A DNA stretch of 31,389 bases from assembly GCA_049999725.1 (NCBI GenBank), contig JBNGIS010034952.1, positions 1 through 31,389 of the forward strand, given 5' to 3'. Each line of letters opens with the position of its first letter. The first letter of the stretch is position 1. The DNA is from Haplomitrium mnioides (Eukaryota; Marchantiophyta; Haplomitriopsida; Calobryales). The position numbers were made by a program, and so were the translations under genes. This document shows positions 19,373-29,499 of this stretch, piece after piece. The notes beneath the pieces were generated by a model. It did no database searches. It saw nothing but the letters and a program-made list of their open reading frames with translations, and was not told where the DNA came from.

Positions 19373-19830
19373 TGCATCATTGATAGTGGAAGTACTCATA
19401 CAATCCTGAAATGCAGATCGTACTTTTCACATATTACACCATTGAGTCGACAGATGACAACAATTATGAGGAGTAACCATATTGAAAGACATGGACCTAC
19501 GAAGATCATTTTACCGTAGAGGGCAATCATGAATATTAAATTTTCTATTTATGTTCCTACTACTATTAGGAATTCGATAAGTTTTAAGAATATACGTGAC
19601 AATGATTTCCATATTTATACTAGTACTCGTAGAGATCAAGAAGTCTTACACATTTTGCAAAAGACTTATCAAGGTATGATAATAAAGGAAGCATTGTTTG
19701 CTTACTAGATTGGATTCTATATCATGCAAATCCATACTTTTCAAACTGCTACACCACAAATCGATTAATCAAACTTATGGCATAAATGTTTGCGACATCT
19801 GAGTCTGCCAGGTTTCATAAGAAAATAAAA
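19373..19830 (+). pseudogene. Copia protease and GAG-pre-integrase remnant
   Basis: In the same frame as the zinc knuckle, CIIDSGSTHTILKCRSYFS starts at 19,373. DSGS is the aspartic protease active-site motif, here still intact. Decayed sequence with stops follows to LWHKCLRHLSLPGF near 19,773-19,815, matching the LWHKRLGHPS block of the pre-integrase domain, with the GH changed to RH. The second half of the zinc site (CSACSQGKL) appears at 19,882 in another frame. Confidence 0.85.
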
Positions 19831-19881
19831 GTGACCCAAAATATTCCCAATAGTGTTTGCCCTCGATCGATCACGTAGCCA

Positions 19882-20690
19882 TGCAGCGCATGTTCTCAAG
19901 GAAAATTGGTTCTTTGACCAACAATATCCAAGACTATCATGGATATACCAACATTTCTTAGACGAATACATGCTGATGTATGTGGTCGTATTGACCCACC
20001 AAGTAGCCCATTTCAATATTTTTTGGTTATCATATATGCTTCATCAAAATGGTCACAAGTGTCTTTGCTTTCTACCCAAAATTTAGTCTTTCCTAGAACT
20101 CTTGCACATATTCTGAAATCAAAAGCTCAACTTCCAGATAACCCGATCAGAATTCTAGGAGTGGACAATGCGAGAGAATTTACATCGAAGACTTTTGATG
20201 ATTTTTGTATGACCATAGGCATCGATATCCAATACTTGGTAGTGCATATCCATTTCCAGAATGGCGTTGCTAAACGAGTAATACACAACATACAAATGAT
20301 TACACGACCTATGCTAATGCAAACCAAATTGTCGGTTTCAGCTTGAGGTCATGCAATATTACATGTTGCATCACTTTTGAAATATTGGCCATCAAAATTT
20401 CATTCCTTGACTCCTCATCTGGTTTCCTTTGGGACTAATCTCAGCTTGTCTCACCTTTGAGTTTTCGGATGCCAAATCTTTGTACCTATTATAGATCCAA
20501 AGTGGACTAAGATGGGTCCTCAAAGACAAAAGGGATATATGTAGGACATGACTCTCCTTTGATTATGTGCTATTTGGAACCATCCAAATCGGATGTTTTT
20601 TTAAGCCAAATTCGCTAATTGCCATTTCTATGAGGAGATCTTTCCATCTTTATTTAAGGAAAAAAATAAATTATCCTCAATACTGAAAGA
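19882..20690 (+). pseudogene. Copia integrase remnant
   Basis: Begins with the zinc-site cysteines CSACSQGKL (19,882) and a stop, then an open frame of 135 codons to 20,346: FLRRIHADVCGRIDPPSSPF, YASSKWSQVSLLST, ILGVDNAREFTSKTFDDF, HIHFQNGVAKRVI. The first two catalytic aspartates remain (HADVCG, VDNARE), but the third acidic residue, 35 residues after the second, is lysine (GVAKR instead of GLAE). After the stop at 20,344 the usual C-terminal blocks continue with further stops: HAILHVASLL, VFGCQIFVPI, KWTKMGPQRQKGYM, FANCHFYEEIFPSL. Loss of the glutamate alone would stop integration activity. Confidence 0.9.
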
Positions 20691-20899
20691 ATTACAATAG
20701 GTGGCATCATCCACTTTATGGATTGATCAAAGAACTAGAAAGTGTGACGATGAAGTCAAGAGGTTATTATATTTAACTAAACAGTCAAATAATCGCACCT
20801 CCAGATCTAATTGCCAAGAACATCTATCATATTCATAGGGAGCATGTTTCTAAGGGGAAACCTGAGAGCCATACATCTACTTCTACACGCCATACCACT

Positions 20900-21560
20900 A
20901 TGAGGCCTAGTGAAGTGAGTACTGGACGTGGACCTATAGTCCCTACGATGCATATATCAGTGAGTGGGCCTTTAGCCCCTCTTGTGCATCAATCCATGCA
21001 TGCGGCCAATGATGGATATACAGTTTGGCTCATGCAATCTATATATGGACTTAAGCAAAGTAGCAGAATATGGTATCAGAGATTTCAAGAAGAGATATTA
21101 GTTATGGGTTTTCACCATGACAACAATACGCCATGCTTCTTTATTAAACATATCAACAATGAATTTATAATTGTTGTAATATATGTTGATAGTTTTAATC
21201 TTTTTGGTCATAAATCCTTACTTGAGTATACTATTATAATGTTTAAGAAAATTTTTGACATTAAGGATATTGGCGAGACTACTTATTTTTTAGGCCTTCA
21301 ATTTGAGTATTTACAAGATGGCATATTTTTGCATCAAAGTACATATACTAAGAAGGTCCTCAAACAATTTAACATGGATAAATATCATCCTCTTACATCT
21401 CATATGGAGGTACATACATTGAATTGAGATAAAGATATGTTCACAGTGAGAATTGAAAATGAGCCCTTCCTTGGATCTGACAAGCCTTATCTCTCAACCA
21501 TTGGTGCTCTTATGTTTCTTGCCAACCAAACTTATCTTGATATTTCATTTTCTGTGAACT
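20900..21560 (+). pseudogene. Copia RT remnant, N-terminal half deleted, YVDD changed
   Basis: After the integrase tail the sequence passes at about 21,000 directly into QSIYGLKQSSRIWYQRF, so the RT segment that should carry the first catalytic D is missing, probably several hundred bases. Then come NNEFIIVVIYVDSFNLFG, where the catalytic YVDD reads YVDS; DIKDIGETTYFLGLQFEYL; and DGIFLHQSTYTKKVLKQFNM. A stop ends the open frame at 21,427, and homology continues with SDKPYLSTIGALMFLANQ and LDISFSVNLLS. The deletion and the mutated active site make it non-functional. Confidence 0.9.
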
Positions 21561-21599
21561 TGCTTTCTATACATAGTTCACAACCCACTATATGACATT

Positions 21600-22060
21600 G
21601 GAATGGGATTAAACGTATCTTTTGATTCTTGCAAAGAACTATTGATATAGGACTTGATTACCTTAGACTCACTAATAAGATCCTCACTAGTTATGTTGAT
21701 GTTAGGTATCTATCTAATCCAGATCATTTAGAGATTATAGCATTGTATGAGGCTAGTAGTGAGTATTTGGCTTAAGAGGATGATTGATCATATAAGTGTG
21801 CATCCTGGTTTGCCTTGTTTGACTAATCCTACTATCTTGTATGAAGATAATTTGGCATGTGTTGAACAAGTTTCCAAGAAATTCATTAAAGAAAATCATG
21901 TCAAGCACATTGCGCTGAAATTCTTCTTTACTCATGAGCAGTAAGATGAGACTATTTTTGTACAAGTTATTGCAGGAAAGTACAATCAAGCCAACTTGTT
22001 CATGAAAGCTTTGACTCGAGCTCTTCATCGGCTCCATTGTGACGACATTGGTATGCGTTG
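21600..22060 (+). pseudogene. Copia RNase H remnant with internal deletion
   Basis: RHWNGIKHILRYL-like sequence (HWNGIKRIF, then FLQRTIDIGLDY) leads to SYVDVRYLSNPD and then directly to HLEIIALYEASSEYLA near 21,727. The central RNase H segment that normally separates these blocks is missing, probably about 100 bases. After frame changes, NPTILYEDNLACVEQVSKKF, NHVKHIALKFFFTHEQ and IAGKYNQANLFMKAL follow. The end of pol reads LHRLHCDDIGMR. Confidence 0.88.
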
Positions 22061-22090
22061 ACTGTCTCGACTATTGGACAATTGTCATGA

Positions 22091-22132
<42 letters not shown>
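22091..22132. repeat. (TAT)14 trinucleotide microsatellite
   Basis: Forty-two uninterrupted bases of TAT/ATT repeat, lying just after the pol C-terminus inside the retroelement. In the continuing frame it would encode isoleucine. It is likely to vary in length between individuals. Confidence 0.97.
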
Positions 22133-22320
22133 GTCCTATTATGATTCCTCTATGTTCCTGCGGATCTAGGTGGTTTTACTCTTTCCCTTGCAGGAGTATA
22201 AGAGGGTTTTAATGACGTAACACCTTTATCTTGCAAAGGAACATCTCATAGATGAGTTGATGGAGTTTGCATACTTAGATAACTATATCTTATTGTTTGT
22301 TTGCAACATTCTCATACTAC

Positions 22321-22333
22321 AATCAAGAGGGAG
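22321..22333 (+). other. Polypurine tract of the copia element
   Basis: aatcaagagggag lies immediately before the TG of the 3' LTR. Purine-rich and correctly placed to prime plus-strand synthesis. Confidence 0.8.
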
Positions 22334-22569
22334 TGTTAAGATATAATGTATATAGTTAAGATCTAAGTTATATTAGATTAGTTTATAAAAACACTAATCT
22401 AATTTCACTATAAGAACGTATAGTTATAACCATATGTTCAAGACATATTAGAGATGTTGAAGAGAGATGAGATAGGAGGAGATGATAATATGAGACAAGC
22501 TAATAGGTTATGCATTACCTTTCTAATGAATGAATTCTTCCCTGCTTTGAATTCTTTTCTCCTATAACA
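22334..22569 (+). repeat. 3' LTR of the copia element
   Basis: Begins TGTTAAGATATAATG and ends CTCCTATAACA, 236 bp, the same length as the 5' LTR. Its TG...CA termini are intact. It is followed at once by the second TTTAG. Confidence 0.95.
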
Positions 22570-22574
22570 TTTAG
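22570..22574. repeat. Target-site duplication TTTAG, right
   Basis: Identical to 17,305-17,309. Removing the element and one TTTAG restores a sequence closely matching copy 2 of the surrounding 1.1-kb repeat. Confidence 0.9.
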
Positions 22575-23681
22575 TTATTTTTCAGCTTTCAAGGTGTTTT
22601 GTTGATGCAATCCATTTCTTTGCACATAGCTCAAACACCCACTTGCCCAAGGCGCCCTAAGTTTTCTCCCTCTAATGTTGGCTACTAGTGCCATCTAAAC
22701 CTGACATAAAAATTACAAAAAAAAATAAACAATTAGAGAAATAGGGTGTTAGCAATAGTGAATGAGAGGTAGCAATTGAAAGAGAAAAATAAGAAGCCAA
22801 GTGAATTGAATTAAATGCTTAAAGTCCTAAATCGACACGAAGTCAACATGTACCAAGTACTGCCTGCATTTTTGTAAGAAATAGAGGAGAAAGAAAAGGG
22901 AAGAGATGTTGGTAAATTAAAAAATTAGAATCAAATGTCAATTTAAATCAAATAACTTTCAATTCAAGGCATAGTAGTAAGAGTCGAGGAAAACCCTCCA
23001 AGAAGAGTGCTTCCATGATTTTGTGAAGCACACCCATGCAATATGTTTTTGAAAATTATAGTCCACCACAAGTTTCCATTGACAAAAAGCTCAATCAGAG
23101 TACAAATTTGATCACATATAAAAACAAGTTAAGTGGCTTTGAGGTGGAATGTCCATTTAAGTTGGCATGCATATATACATTCTAAAATGCATCTACCTAT
23201 GAGATTCACCAATTCATGGCAAGGGACAAACCTTGATAAGATAATTAAAAGGTGCCAAAGACACCTTCTTGCTCTCACCAAACACAAAGTCAACAATTGG
23301 AAATAGTCCAAAATTTTAGCTAAAAACTCTTGTAAGATAAATTTCTAAAATCTTCTCGACAATATTTTACTCACTTGTCTACACCAGCAAAGCATAAGTC
23401 ATATGCATAGTCTCCGGGATTTGGCCCCTCAATAGCTTCTAGATTATCAAGCTTCTTGACTAACTTGAGCATGAACGTTTTGCTCATATGTGGTAAACAA
23501 GTGCAAGAACCTCAAATTTCCTCCAAGATTGACCCCCAAGTCACACAATGATATTTTATGCTAATGTTGCAAGCAGATAGCCAACAATACACAAAATCTA
23601 TGTAACCATGTTGGTGGCTAATTTGTGATGCTCAATATTGCAAGCCAATCACCAACAACACCAAATTCTATGCATGTGTTT

Positions 23682-24727
23682 CTTTCCAATGCTTTTCTAT
23701 CGTGAATCACAGGAGAAACCAAATACTAAATCTCACTCTATTGTAGTATTTAAGCCCACTATTGGTTCAGTTCTTTTTCAGTTTTCAAGGTGCTTTATTG
23801 TTGCAAGCCATTTCTTTGCATATAGCTATGACACCTACTTGCATGAGGTGCCCTCAGTTTTTTCCTCCTAATATTAGCTACCGCTACCCTCCAAATGTAG
23901 TATAAAAGTAAAACAAAAATTTAAACAACTAGAAAAATAGGGTATTAGCAATAGAGAATTAGAGTTAGAAATTTAAAGAGAAAATAAGAAGCCAAGTAGA
24001 TTAAATTAAAGTTGCAAATCAACGGGAGGGCAACATAGATTGAATGCAACGTGCACTTTCATAGGAAGGAGAGGAAAAAGAAAAGGAAGTAGATGCTAAT
24101 AAATTATAAAATTAAAATCAAATATTGATTTAAATCAAATAGCTTTTTAATCAAGGCATGCTAGTAAGAGTCAAGAAAAAACTTCCAAGAAGAGTGCTTC
24201 CATGATTTTTTTTCAAATACCCATGAAGCATGCTCTTACAAATTACAGCCCACCCAAAATTACCATTGACAAAAAACTCAATCACATTACAAAGTCAACA
24301 TGCAAAAACAAGTCAAGTGGCTTTGAGGTGGAATGTTAATTTAAGTTGGCATGCTTGGAATACACTCTGAAATGCATCTACCTATATTAGATTCACTAGT
24401 TCATGGTAAGGTGTTATCCTTGAAAAGATAATTCAGGATGCCAAAGACACCACCTCTCCCTTACCAAACACAAAGTCAACATTTGGAAAATAGTGTAAAT
24501 TTTTGGTTGGATACTCTTGTAAAATTATTTTCTTAAATCTATTGGACGATATTTTACTCACTTGTCTACACCATCAAAGCACAAATATTTTGCCTATATA
24601 GTTTCAAACAAGTGCAACAACCCCGAAGTTCTCCCAAAATTGACTCCCAAGTCACACAATGCTATTGCTCTGCTAATGTTGCAAACAGATAGCCAACAAT
24701 GCAAAAAATTTGTGTTATCATGGGTCT
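23682..24727. repeat. 1.1-kb tandem repeat, copy 2
   Basis: Runs from ctttccaatgc at 23,682 to the same landmark at 24,728 (1046 bp). Shared landmarks include gtagtatttaagcccactattgg (copy 1 has gtagtatttgagcccattattgg), ttgcaagccatttctttgcat, gaagccaagtaga and gaggtggaatg at 24,325 (23,141 in copy 1, 25,385 in copy 3). No protein-coding signal; short open frames differ from copy to copy. Confidence 0.92.
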
Positions 24728-25486
24728 CTTTCCAATGCTTTTCTCTCATGGACCAAAGAAAAAACCCAATATTAGATATTCATCTCTTGTAGCATTTGAG
24801 CCCACTACTTATTAAGTTCCTTTTCAATTTTCAAGGTGTTTTGTTGTTGCAAGCCCTTTCTTTGCACATAATTCCGACACCCACTTTCCTGAGATGCTCT
24901 AAATTTCTACCTCATATTGTTGGCCACCACTACCCTCCAAAGCTAGTGTAAGAATAAAACCAAACAAATAAACAATAGGAAAAAAAATATGGTGTTATTA
25001 ATAGGAAATGAGAGGTTACACTTGAAAGAGAAAATAAGAGGCCAAGTAAGTTGAATTAAATGCTTAAAGTCCCACACTAACAAGAAGGCAACACACACAA
25101 AATGCAACTTGCACTTTTGTAGCAAGGAGAGAAGAAAGAAAATGGAGGAGATGCTAGTAAATTAGAAAATTAGAATCAAATGTCAATTTAAGTCAAATAA
25201 CTTTAGAGTCAAGGCATACTAGTAAGAGTCGAGGAAAAACCTCCAAGAAAAGTGCTTCCATTATTGTTTCTAAACACACCTATATAGTATGCTCTTGGAA
25301 ATTAGAGTCCACCACAATTTTTTGTGACAAAAAGCTCAATCACAATACAAAGTTATTCTGATACAAAAATAAGTCAAGTGGTTTTGAGGTGGAATGTTGG
25401 TTTAAGCTAGCATGCATGTGATACACTCTGAAATGCATCTAACTATATGATTCACAAGTTCATGGTAAGGTACAAACCTTGCAGGT
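24728..25486. repeat. 1.1-kb tandem repeat, copy 3, truncated
   Basis: Matches copies 1 and 2 from ctttccaatgc up to ttcatggtaaggtacaaaccttg near 25,480. There it breaks and LINE coding sequence begins. The missing final part suggests that LINE insertion or a later deletion removed it. Confidence 0.88.
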
Positions 25487-26487
25487 AGTAGACCAATAGA
25501 TATATCTAGGAATCCTTTTGCATAAGCAACAAGGATGGAGTTTTGGAGCGGAATGGAGATTGGTAACAGGTCTTGCAAGCCTCTACCAATATAATAGTTG
25601 GTGCAAGAAAAAAGACATGTGGCACATTCCAACTACAATCAATCTCTTCCACACTTTTGTCACTTCTACAACAACCAATAACACAGAGATATGATGGCCA
25701 GCCCTCACACCAACCATATGGCTAAAGCAAGAAGAAAAACACATAAAAAGATTTCTCACCAGATTAGCCAATGTCCAAACAACCACTCTCCTTCATATTT
25801 TACTGGCAAAATTTGGGATGCTATCCATGGAAGCATATGCAGTACAAAAGCTAGCTACTTACCTACAATCTATCTAAAAAGCATGAGATACTTGGTAGAT
25901 AGCCCTAGCATAGAAAGCATCACAACAAACATGGGCCAATAACCCAACAAATGGGTACAACCAATGTTAACTTTGGCTAGCAAGATGGGGTCTAGACATC
26001 AAAGATCTACCAAAAAGTCCAATCCTTGACCATCTCTCAACATATAACTACATAGGACTTTGGCAATCCTATAGCCCAGCATCATGCACAACCAAGTATA
26101 TGTCCCTAGTCAACACCCAATCCTAACATCAAATACAAGTCTATCTCATTACCAACATATCACTTCACCTCATACATACGTTGACGCAACTACGAATTGG
26201 CTCACACCGCCTTAGATGCAAAACAACCAAGTGGTTCAAACTCAATAAAAAAGTACAACAGAAAAAAATAGTGTTTCTCCATTATATATCACACACCATA
26301 GAGGACAAACATCACTACATCTTCTGATGCCCTAAATACTATGAGATCCAAAGGCGATACAATAGCCTCTTCTACACTCAACCACAAACTAACCACCAAT
26401 TTTTGGCACATCCAGATCAGCGCTAGCTGGCACTTTTCCTACATGAACGTTCTATGATGAGGGTCAGGCAGATTCTACATGTTGAGT
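25487..26487 (+). pseudogene. 5'-truncated LINE, C-terminal part of ORF2
   Basis: The plus-strand translation starts within the post-catalytic RT region: YLGILLHKQQGWSFGAEWRL, KKKDMWHIPTTINLFHTFVT, then WPALTPTIWLKQEEKHIKRF, LTRLANVQTTTLLHILLAKF, MLSMEAYAVQKLATYLQ. Next is LARWGLDIKDLP, and from 26,190 LRIGSHRLRCKTTKWFKLN, IEDKHHYIF.CPKYYEI.RRY and MMRVRQIL, a C-terminal H..C-type segment seen after RT in many non-LTR retrotransposons. Stops are frequent and the first Cys of the C-terminal motif is not seen. No poly-A tail is visible after 26,487. Truncation at the 5' side is typical of LINE insertion. Clade not assigned. Confidence 0.75.
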
Positions 26488-27479
26488 GAAGGCCAATCTA
26501 AACTTAATACAACAACAATTAGGGCTCTATGATGCAATCGAAGGGTACGAACAACGACTTGGTCCTATGTTGCATTGAAAGAGGCTACACCATGTGGGTT
26601 GGAAGTTGTCGGAGAGATTTTGGGCAATTTCTTTGAGGGACTAAATTGCTATATGGGGTGGATATGATTGTATATGTGGCAAGATTAGATATGACTAAAT
26701 GCAAGATCTAATGTTATGAGAGGCAGAACACAAACCTTAACTCTGGTTTTTGTATCTGAAATTTTCTTTTTGACGTCTAGAAACCTTTCCCTAGGAGATG
26801 TGGTACTCTATTCTATGAACAAGGAAACTTGGTTCTTTGAATCTGATAACTCTTCCCTTAGAGACGTGAAAACCAAGCCCATAAGACGTGATATAAGTTT
26901 GGGCTAAGCCAAATACTAAATTGAGGTTGAGAAATATGGATATTATTGCTGAGCTTCAATTGAGGTTGAGCTCTGACCCTTGAAAAGGGGCTGTATTCTG
27001 ATCTTGGCAAGGGGCTGATTCTAAAGATGAGTTCTAAGAGGAACATTCTGATTTTTGTTGTTTGGCGTAATGTTGGGCTCTCAATTGACATCCTGGTTGT
27101 GGCCTGGATTCTTGAGTTTCAGGGTGTTTTCTACTCATTGGTGTGACTCTTGGGTCTACATGTAGTGCTGGGTTCTATCTTGAATTTGGATGTTGATGGG
27201 TCTATGGTTGATTGGTGGTTAATCTTAGGCTACAATGTGTAGACAATGGTTTAGAAGACTCACACTTATATCCTTTGAAGGGGCTGCACTTGACTAAAGG
27301 AAGGGGCTATAATCAACAAAGGGAAGGGGATGTAATCGAGAAAGGTTTTTGAGAGGTTCTTGCAACCAATGCAGGCGTTGTGTGACAATCATAGAAGGGG
27401 TCATGGGCTGCAGTCCTAGGTAGCGCTCAAAAGCCATGGGCAGTGGGTTAGAAGACTCACTTTTAAATCCTTTGACAAA
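26488..27479. other. No supported gene; G-rich repeated words
   Basis: Less AT-rich than its surroundings. The word aaggggctg recurs (near 26,980, 27,007, 27,278, 27,303). A segment near ggtttagaagactcacactt / ggttagaagactcactttta occurs at about 27,249 and 27,447, each time followed by atcctttga. It may be part of an LTR or internal region of the neighbouring gypsy element, but no matching second LTR is present. Confidence 0.45.
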
Positions 27480-28690
27480 GTTGTAATTGACAAAAAGGAA
27501 GGGAAGATAAGCAATAGACATGGCTAATTTTGTTTTCAAGAGAGCAAATATTGTCTGCCAAAACATGCTAGTGAATTAAGTTTCGTGGTAAAAAGTAATT
27601 ACTTTGGAGATGTCATTATAAGAGTAGACTACTTCCAAATACATGCGAGCTAACTCAAGTATTGTTGTTGATTTGGTATTTAGACAAATATGGATCATTT
27701 TGCTAAGTTTTTCTACAAAACCACAATAGTGTCATGGCTTGTAGAAGTACATGGTAGCTCACACACAATGCCTATACTCACATGTTCCCATTGTCAATTG
27801 GGAATGACGAGCTGTCGTAATAAGCATCCGTATTTAAGATTGGTAGATTTGTTCTTTTGACAAGCCAAACAACTGCAAATATATGCCTCTACATCTTGAT
27901 GCATCTTTGGGCAATAGCAAACTTGTTGAAGATTGTCCAATGTCTTCTCAATTCCAACATGTCAACCAACTGCGAAATCATACGCTTCATGCAAAACCTC
28001 AAAGCAGACCTTGATATTATTAGAAACCCATACCTTGTCATGGAAGAAAATCAAACCCTTTACAACTTTCACCAACTTCTTTTGTTGTGTAGCAATGATC
28101 TCTTCATCTTCTTTTATTACAACCAACATTTTTGTCCACCATATAGGATGAATTGCAATTTCTAGCAAGATGTCGAGTTGAGGCATGCAAGTCAAAGCAT
28201 CTACAATTTTTCATTCTTCTTCCATATACACCATCTTCATATGAAAGCATTATCGCCACTCTACCCATTGAATCTTTGTTTTAGAGAGCTATTTTGTATT
28301 CTACAGAGACTAGAGGTTTTTTCTAAATAATGTTTCCAATATTTGGTTGATAACACAAACACTAGTTCCTCCTACTCCATGGTATGGTATTTTTGCTATG
28401 TATTGCTAAGCTTCTTAGAAAAGAAAGCAATATGACACCAACCATTCTCCCATTTTTGTTGCAAAACATCACCATAAGCTTTTCTCCATGCATCAAGTGA
28501 AATTTTTATTGGTCATTTAGAGTCATATCATTTGAGAATATAAGCATGAAGAAGTGATTTCTTCAATGCTTGAAATGCTAATTATTTTGCAGGTCCTCAT
28601 GTCTACGTGTGATTTTTCTCAACCAATTTGGTCAAGAAAGCTCTCTAGCATTGCCCAAAATGAGGAAGACAAATTGTTATGTTGATCAAT
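27480..28690 (-). pseudogene. Ty3/gypsy pol fragment: RT end, RNase H, integrase
   Basis: From high coordinate: LAFQALKKSLLHAYILK (RT connection), ISLDAWRKAYGDVLQQKWEN, IAFFSKKLSNT, TKYWKHYLE (RNase H), then a spacer and KVVKGLIFFHDKVWVSNN. The integrase zinc domain is HEAYDFAVG.HVGIEKTLDN plus CYCPKMHQDVEAYICSCLAC, with both histidines and both cysteines kept. The core follows: QWEHVSIGIVCELPCTSTSH, where the first catalytic D is G, then MIHICLNTK-like blocks, FTSMFWQTIFALLKTKLAMS and IAYLPF. The DRD-type second aspartate is lost and homology ends before the catalytic glutamate. Stops and frameshifts throughout. It may or may not be the same family as the chromodomain remnant at 2.05-2.56 kb. 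Confidence 0.88.
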
Positions 28691-28697
28691 TGTACGT

Positions 28698-28727
28698 ATT
28701 AACCAGCATCATTCTATGCTGGTTAAT
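28698..28727. repeat. Perfect 12-bp inverted repeat with 6-base loop
   Basis: attaaccagcat (28,698-28,709), cattct, then atgctggttaat (28,716-28,727). It lies just outside the recognisable gypsy homology and could mark an element end or be a small hairpin. No terminator role is implied in a plant genome. Confidence 0.9.
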
Positions 28728-28924
28728 GTGAACCACCATTACAAATCCAAACTAAACCTGTCACAAAACACAAAGACTACATGAAATTGAATGGCTATCA
28801 TCACCGAAAAGTTAATTGTTATGCAAAGTAAACAATAACCCGAAACCTTGAATTACAAACAATGCATTGGAAACTTGTTACAACTCATACAAGATCAATA
28901 ATCTTTGTTTTTGTTTGTGATACA

Positions 28925-29190
28925 CTATGCACACATAGGTTGTGTTCTTGTTTCTTTCAAATCTAGTCGCGACTACCATTAAAGCAAGCTAAAGAATTGA
29001 TGTTGTTGATTTTGGCCTATGCGCGCATAGGTTTTGTTATTGTTTCTTTGAATCCTATGCGCATATGGAGTCAAAACTAGTGTAGGAATTGTAGTTTCAG
29101 TTTGTGACCTCATGGACGCAAATTTTTGCTTTTCTCTTGTTGAATCTCTTGTGTTTGTTGAGTCAAAGCGAGCCTAATATGTGTAAGTGG
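28925..29190 (+). repeat. GCGC-type repeat, plus-strand relative of 9.77-10.01 kb
   Basis: Includes cactatgcacacataggttg, ggcctatgcgcgcatagg and tcctatgcgcatatgg, with spacers that match the reverse complement of 9770-10,010 in order. Confidence 0.7.
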
Positions 29191-29499
29191 TGTATGTTGC
29201 CCTAAGCTCACCTAGTTGTTGTTATAGTTACTATGAATCTTTTGCATTTTCTCAAGAATTTTATTTAAGAAATTTCTTGAATTTATACACTAGCTTGAAC
29301 TTTTTAGTGTAAATCATTCCTAGTTGATTCTTGTCATATGTGAATGAAATTTAATTATTCAATCACAATCTTCATTTGGTTTGTCAAACATTTTTTGATC
29401 CAAAGTATTACCATATTCTTTCCCACTACACTATTTGCTAGAGGAATTTCAGTGTTTTGGTTACAAAATTGTTTGGTATAGGTCTTTTGGATTGTTGAA
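29191..29499. other. No supported gene
   Basis: AT-rich spacer between two parts of the GCGC-type repeat region. Nothing recognisable. Confidence 0.5.

Larger units (their letters stand above)
17310..22569 (+). mobile_element. Complete but inactive Ty1/copia retrotransposon
   Basis: The 5.26-kb element has 236-bp LTRs at both ends, a TTTAG target-site duplication, a primer-binding-like sequence, gag with a zinc knuckle, protease, integrase, partial RT, partial RNase H and a polypurine tract, in the order that defines Ty1/copia. The LTRs differ at roughly 30 positions by eye (about 12-14%), and the first LTR base pair has changed from TG to TA. Coding regions carry many stops, at least one gag frameshift and two internal deletions, so it is an old insertion that cannot move on its own. 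Confidence 0.95.
17221..23681. repeat. 1.1-kb tandem repeat, copy 1, split by a copia element
   Basis: Copy 1 begins at ctttccaatgc (17,221), is interrupted at 17,309 by the retroelement and resumes at 22,575, giving about 1.2 kb without the insert. The join reads ttggtttag/ttatttttcagctttcaagg, matching the uninterrupted ttggttcagttctttttcag in copy 2. It is longer than copy 2 mainly because of extra sequence near 23,420-23,500 and a local duplication of a ccaacaatacac/ccaacaacacc segment near 23,580-23,665. I found no coding signal. Confidence 0.85.

Noticed and set aside
19765-20327. Minus-strand open frames opposite the copia integrase
   Set aside because: Shadows of the plus-strand integrase, which carries the recognisable motifs.
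28698-28727. Rho-independent terminator at the 12-bp hairpin
   Set aside because: AT-rich stem, no following T-run, and no bacterial gene context.
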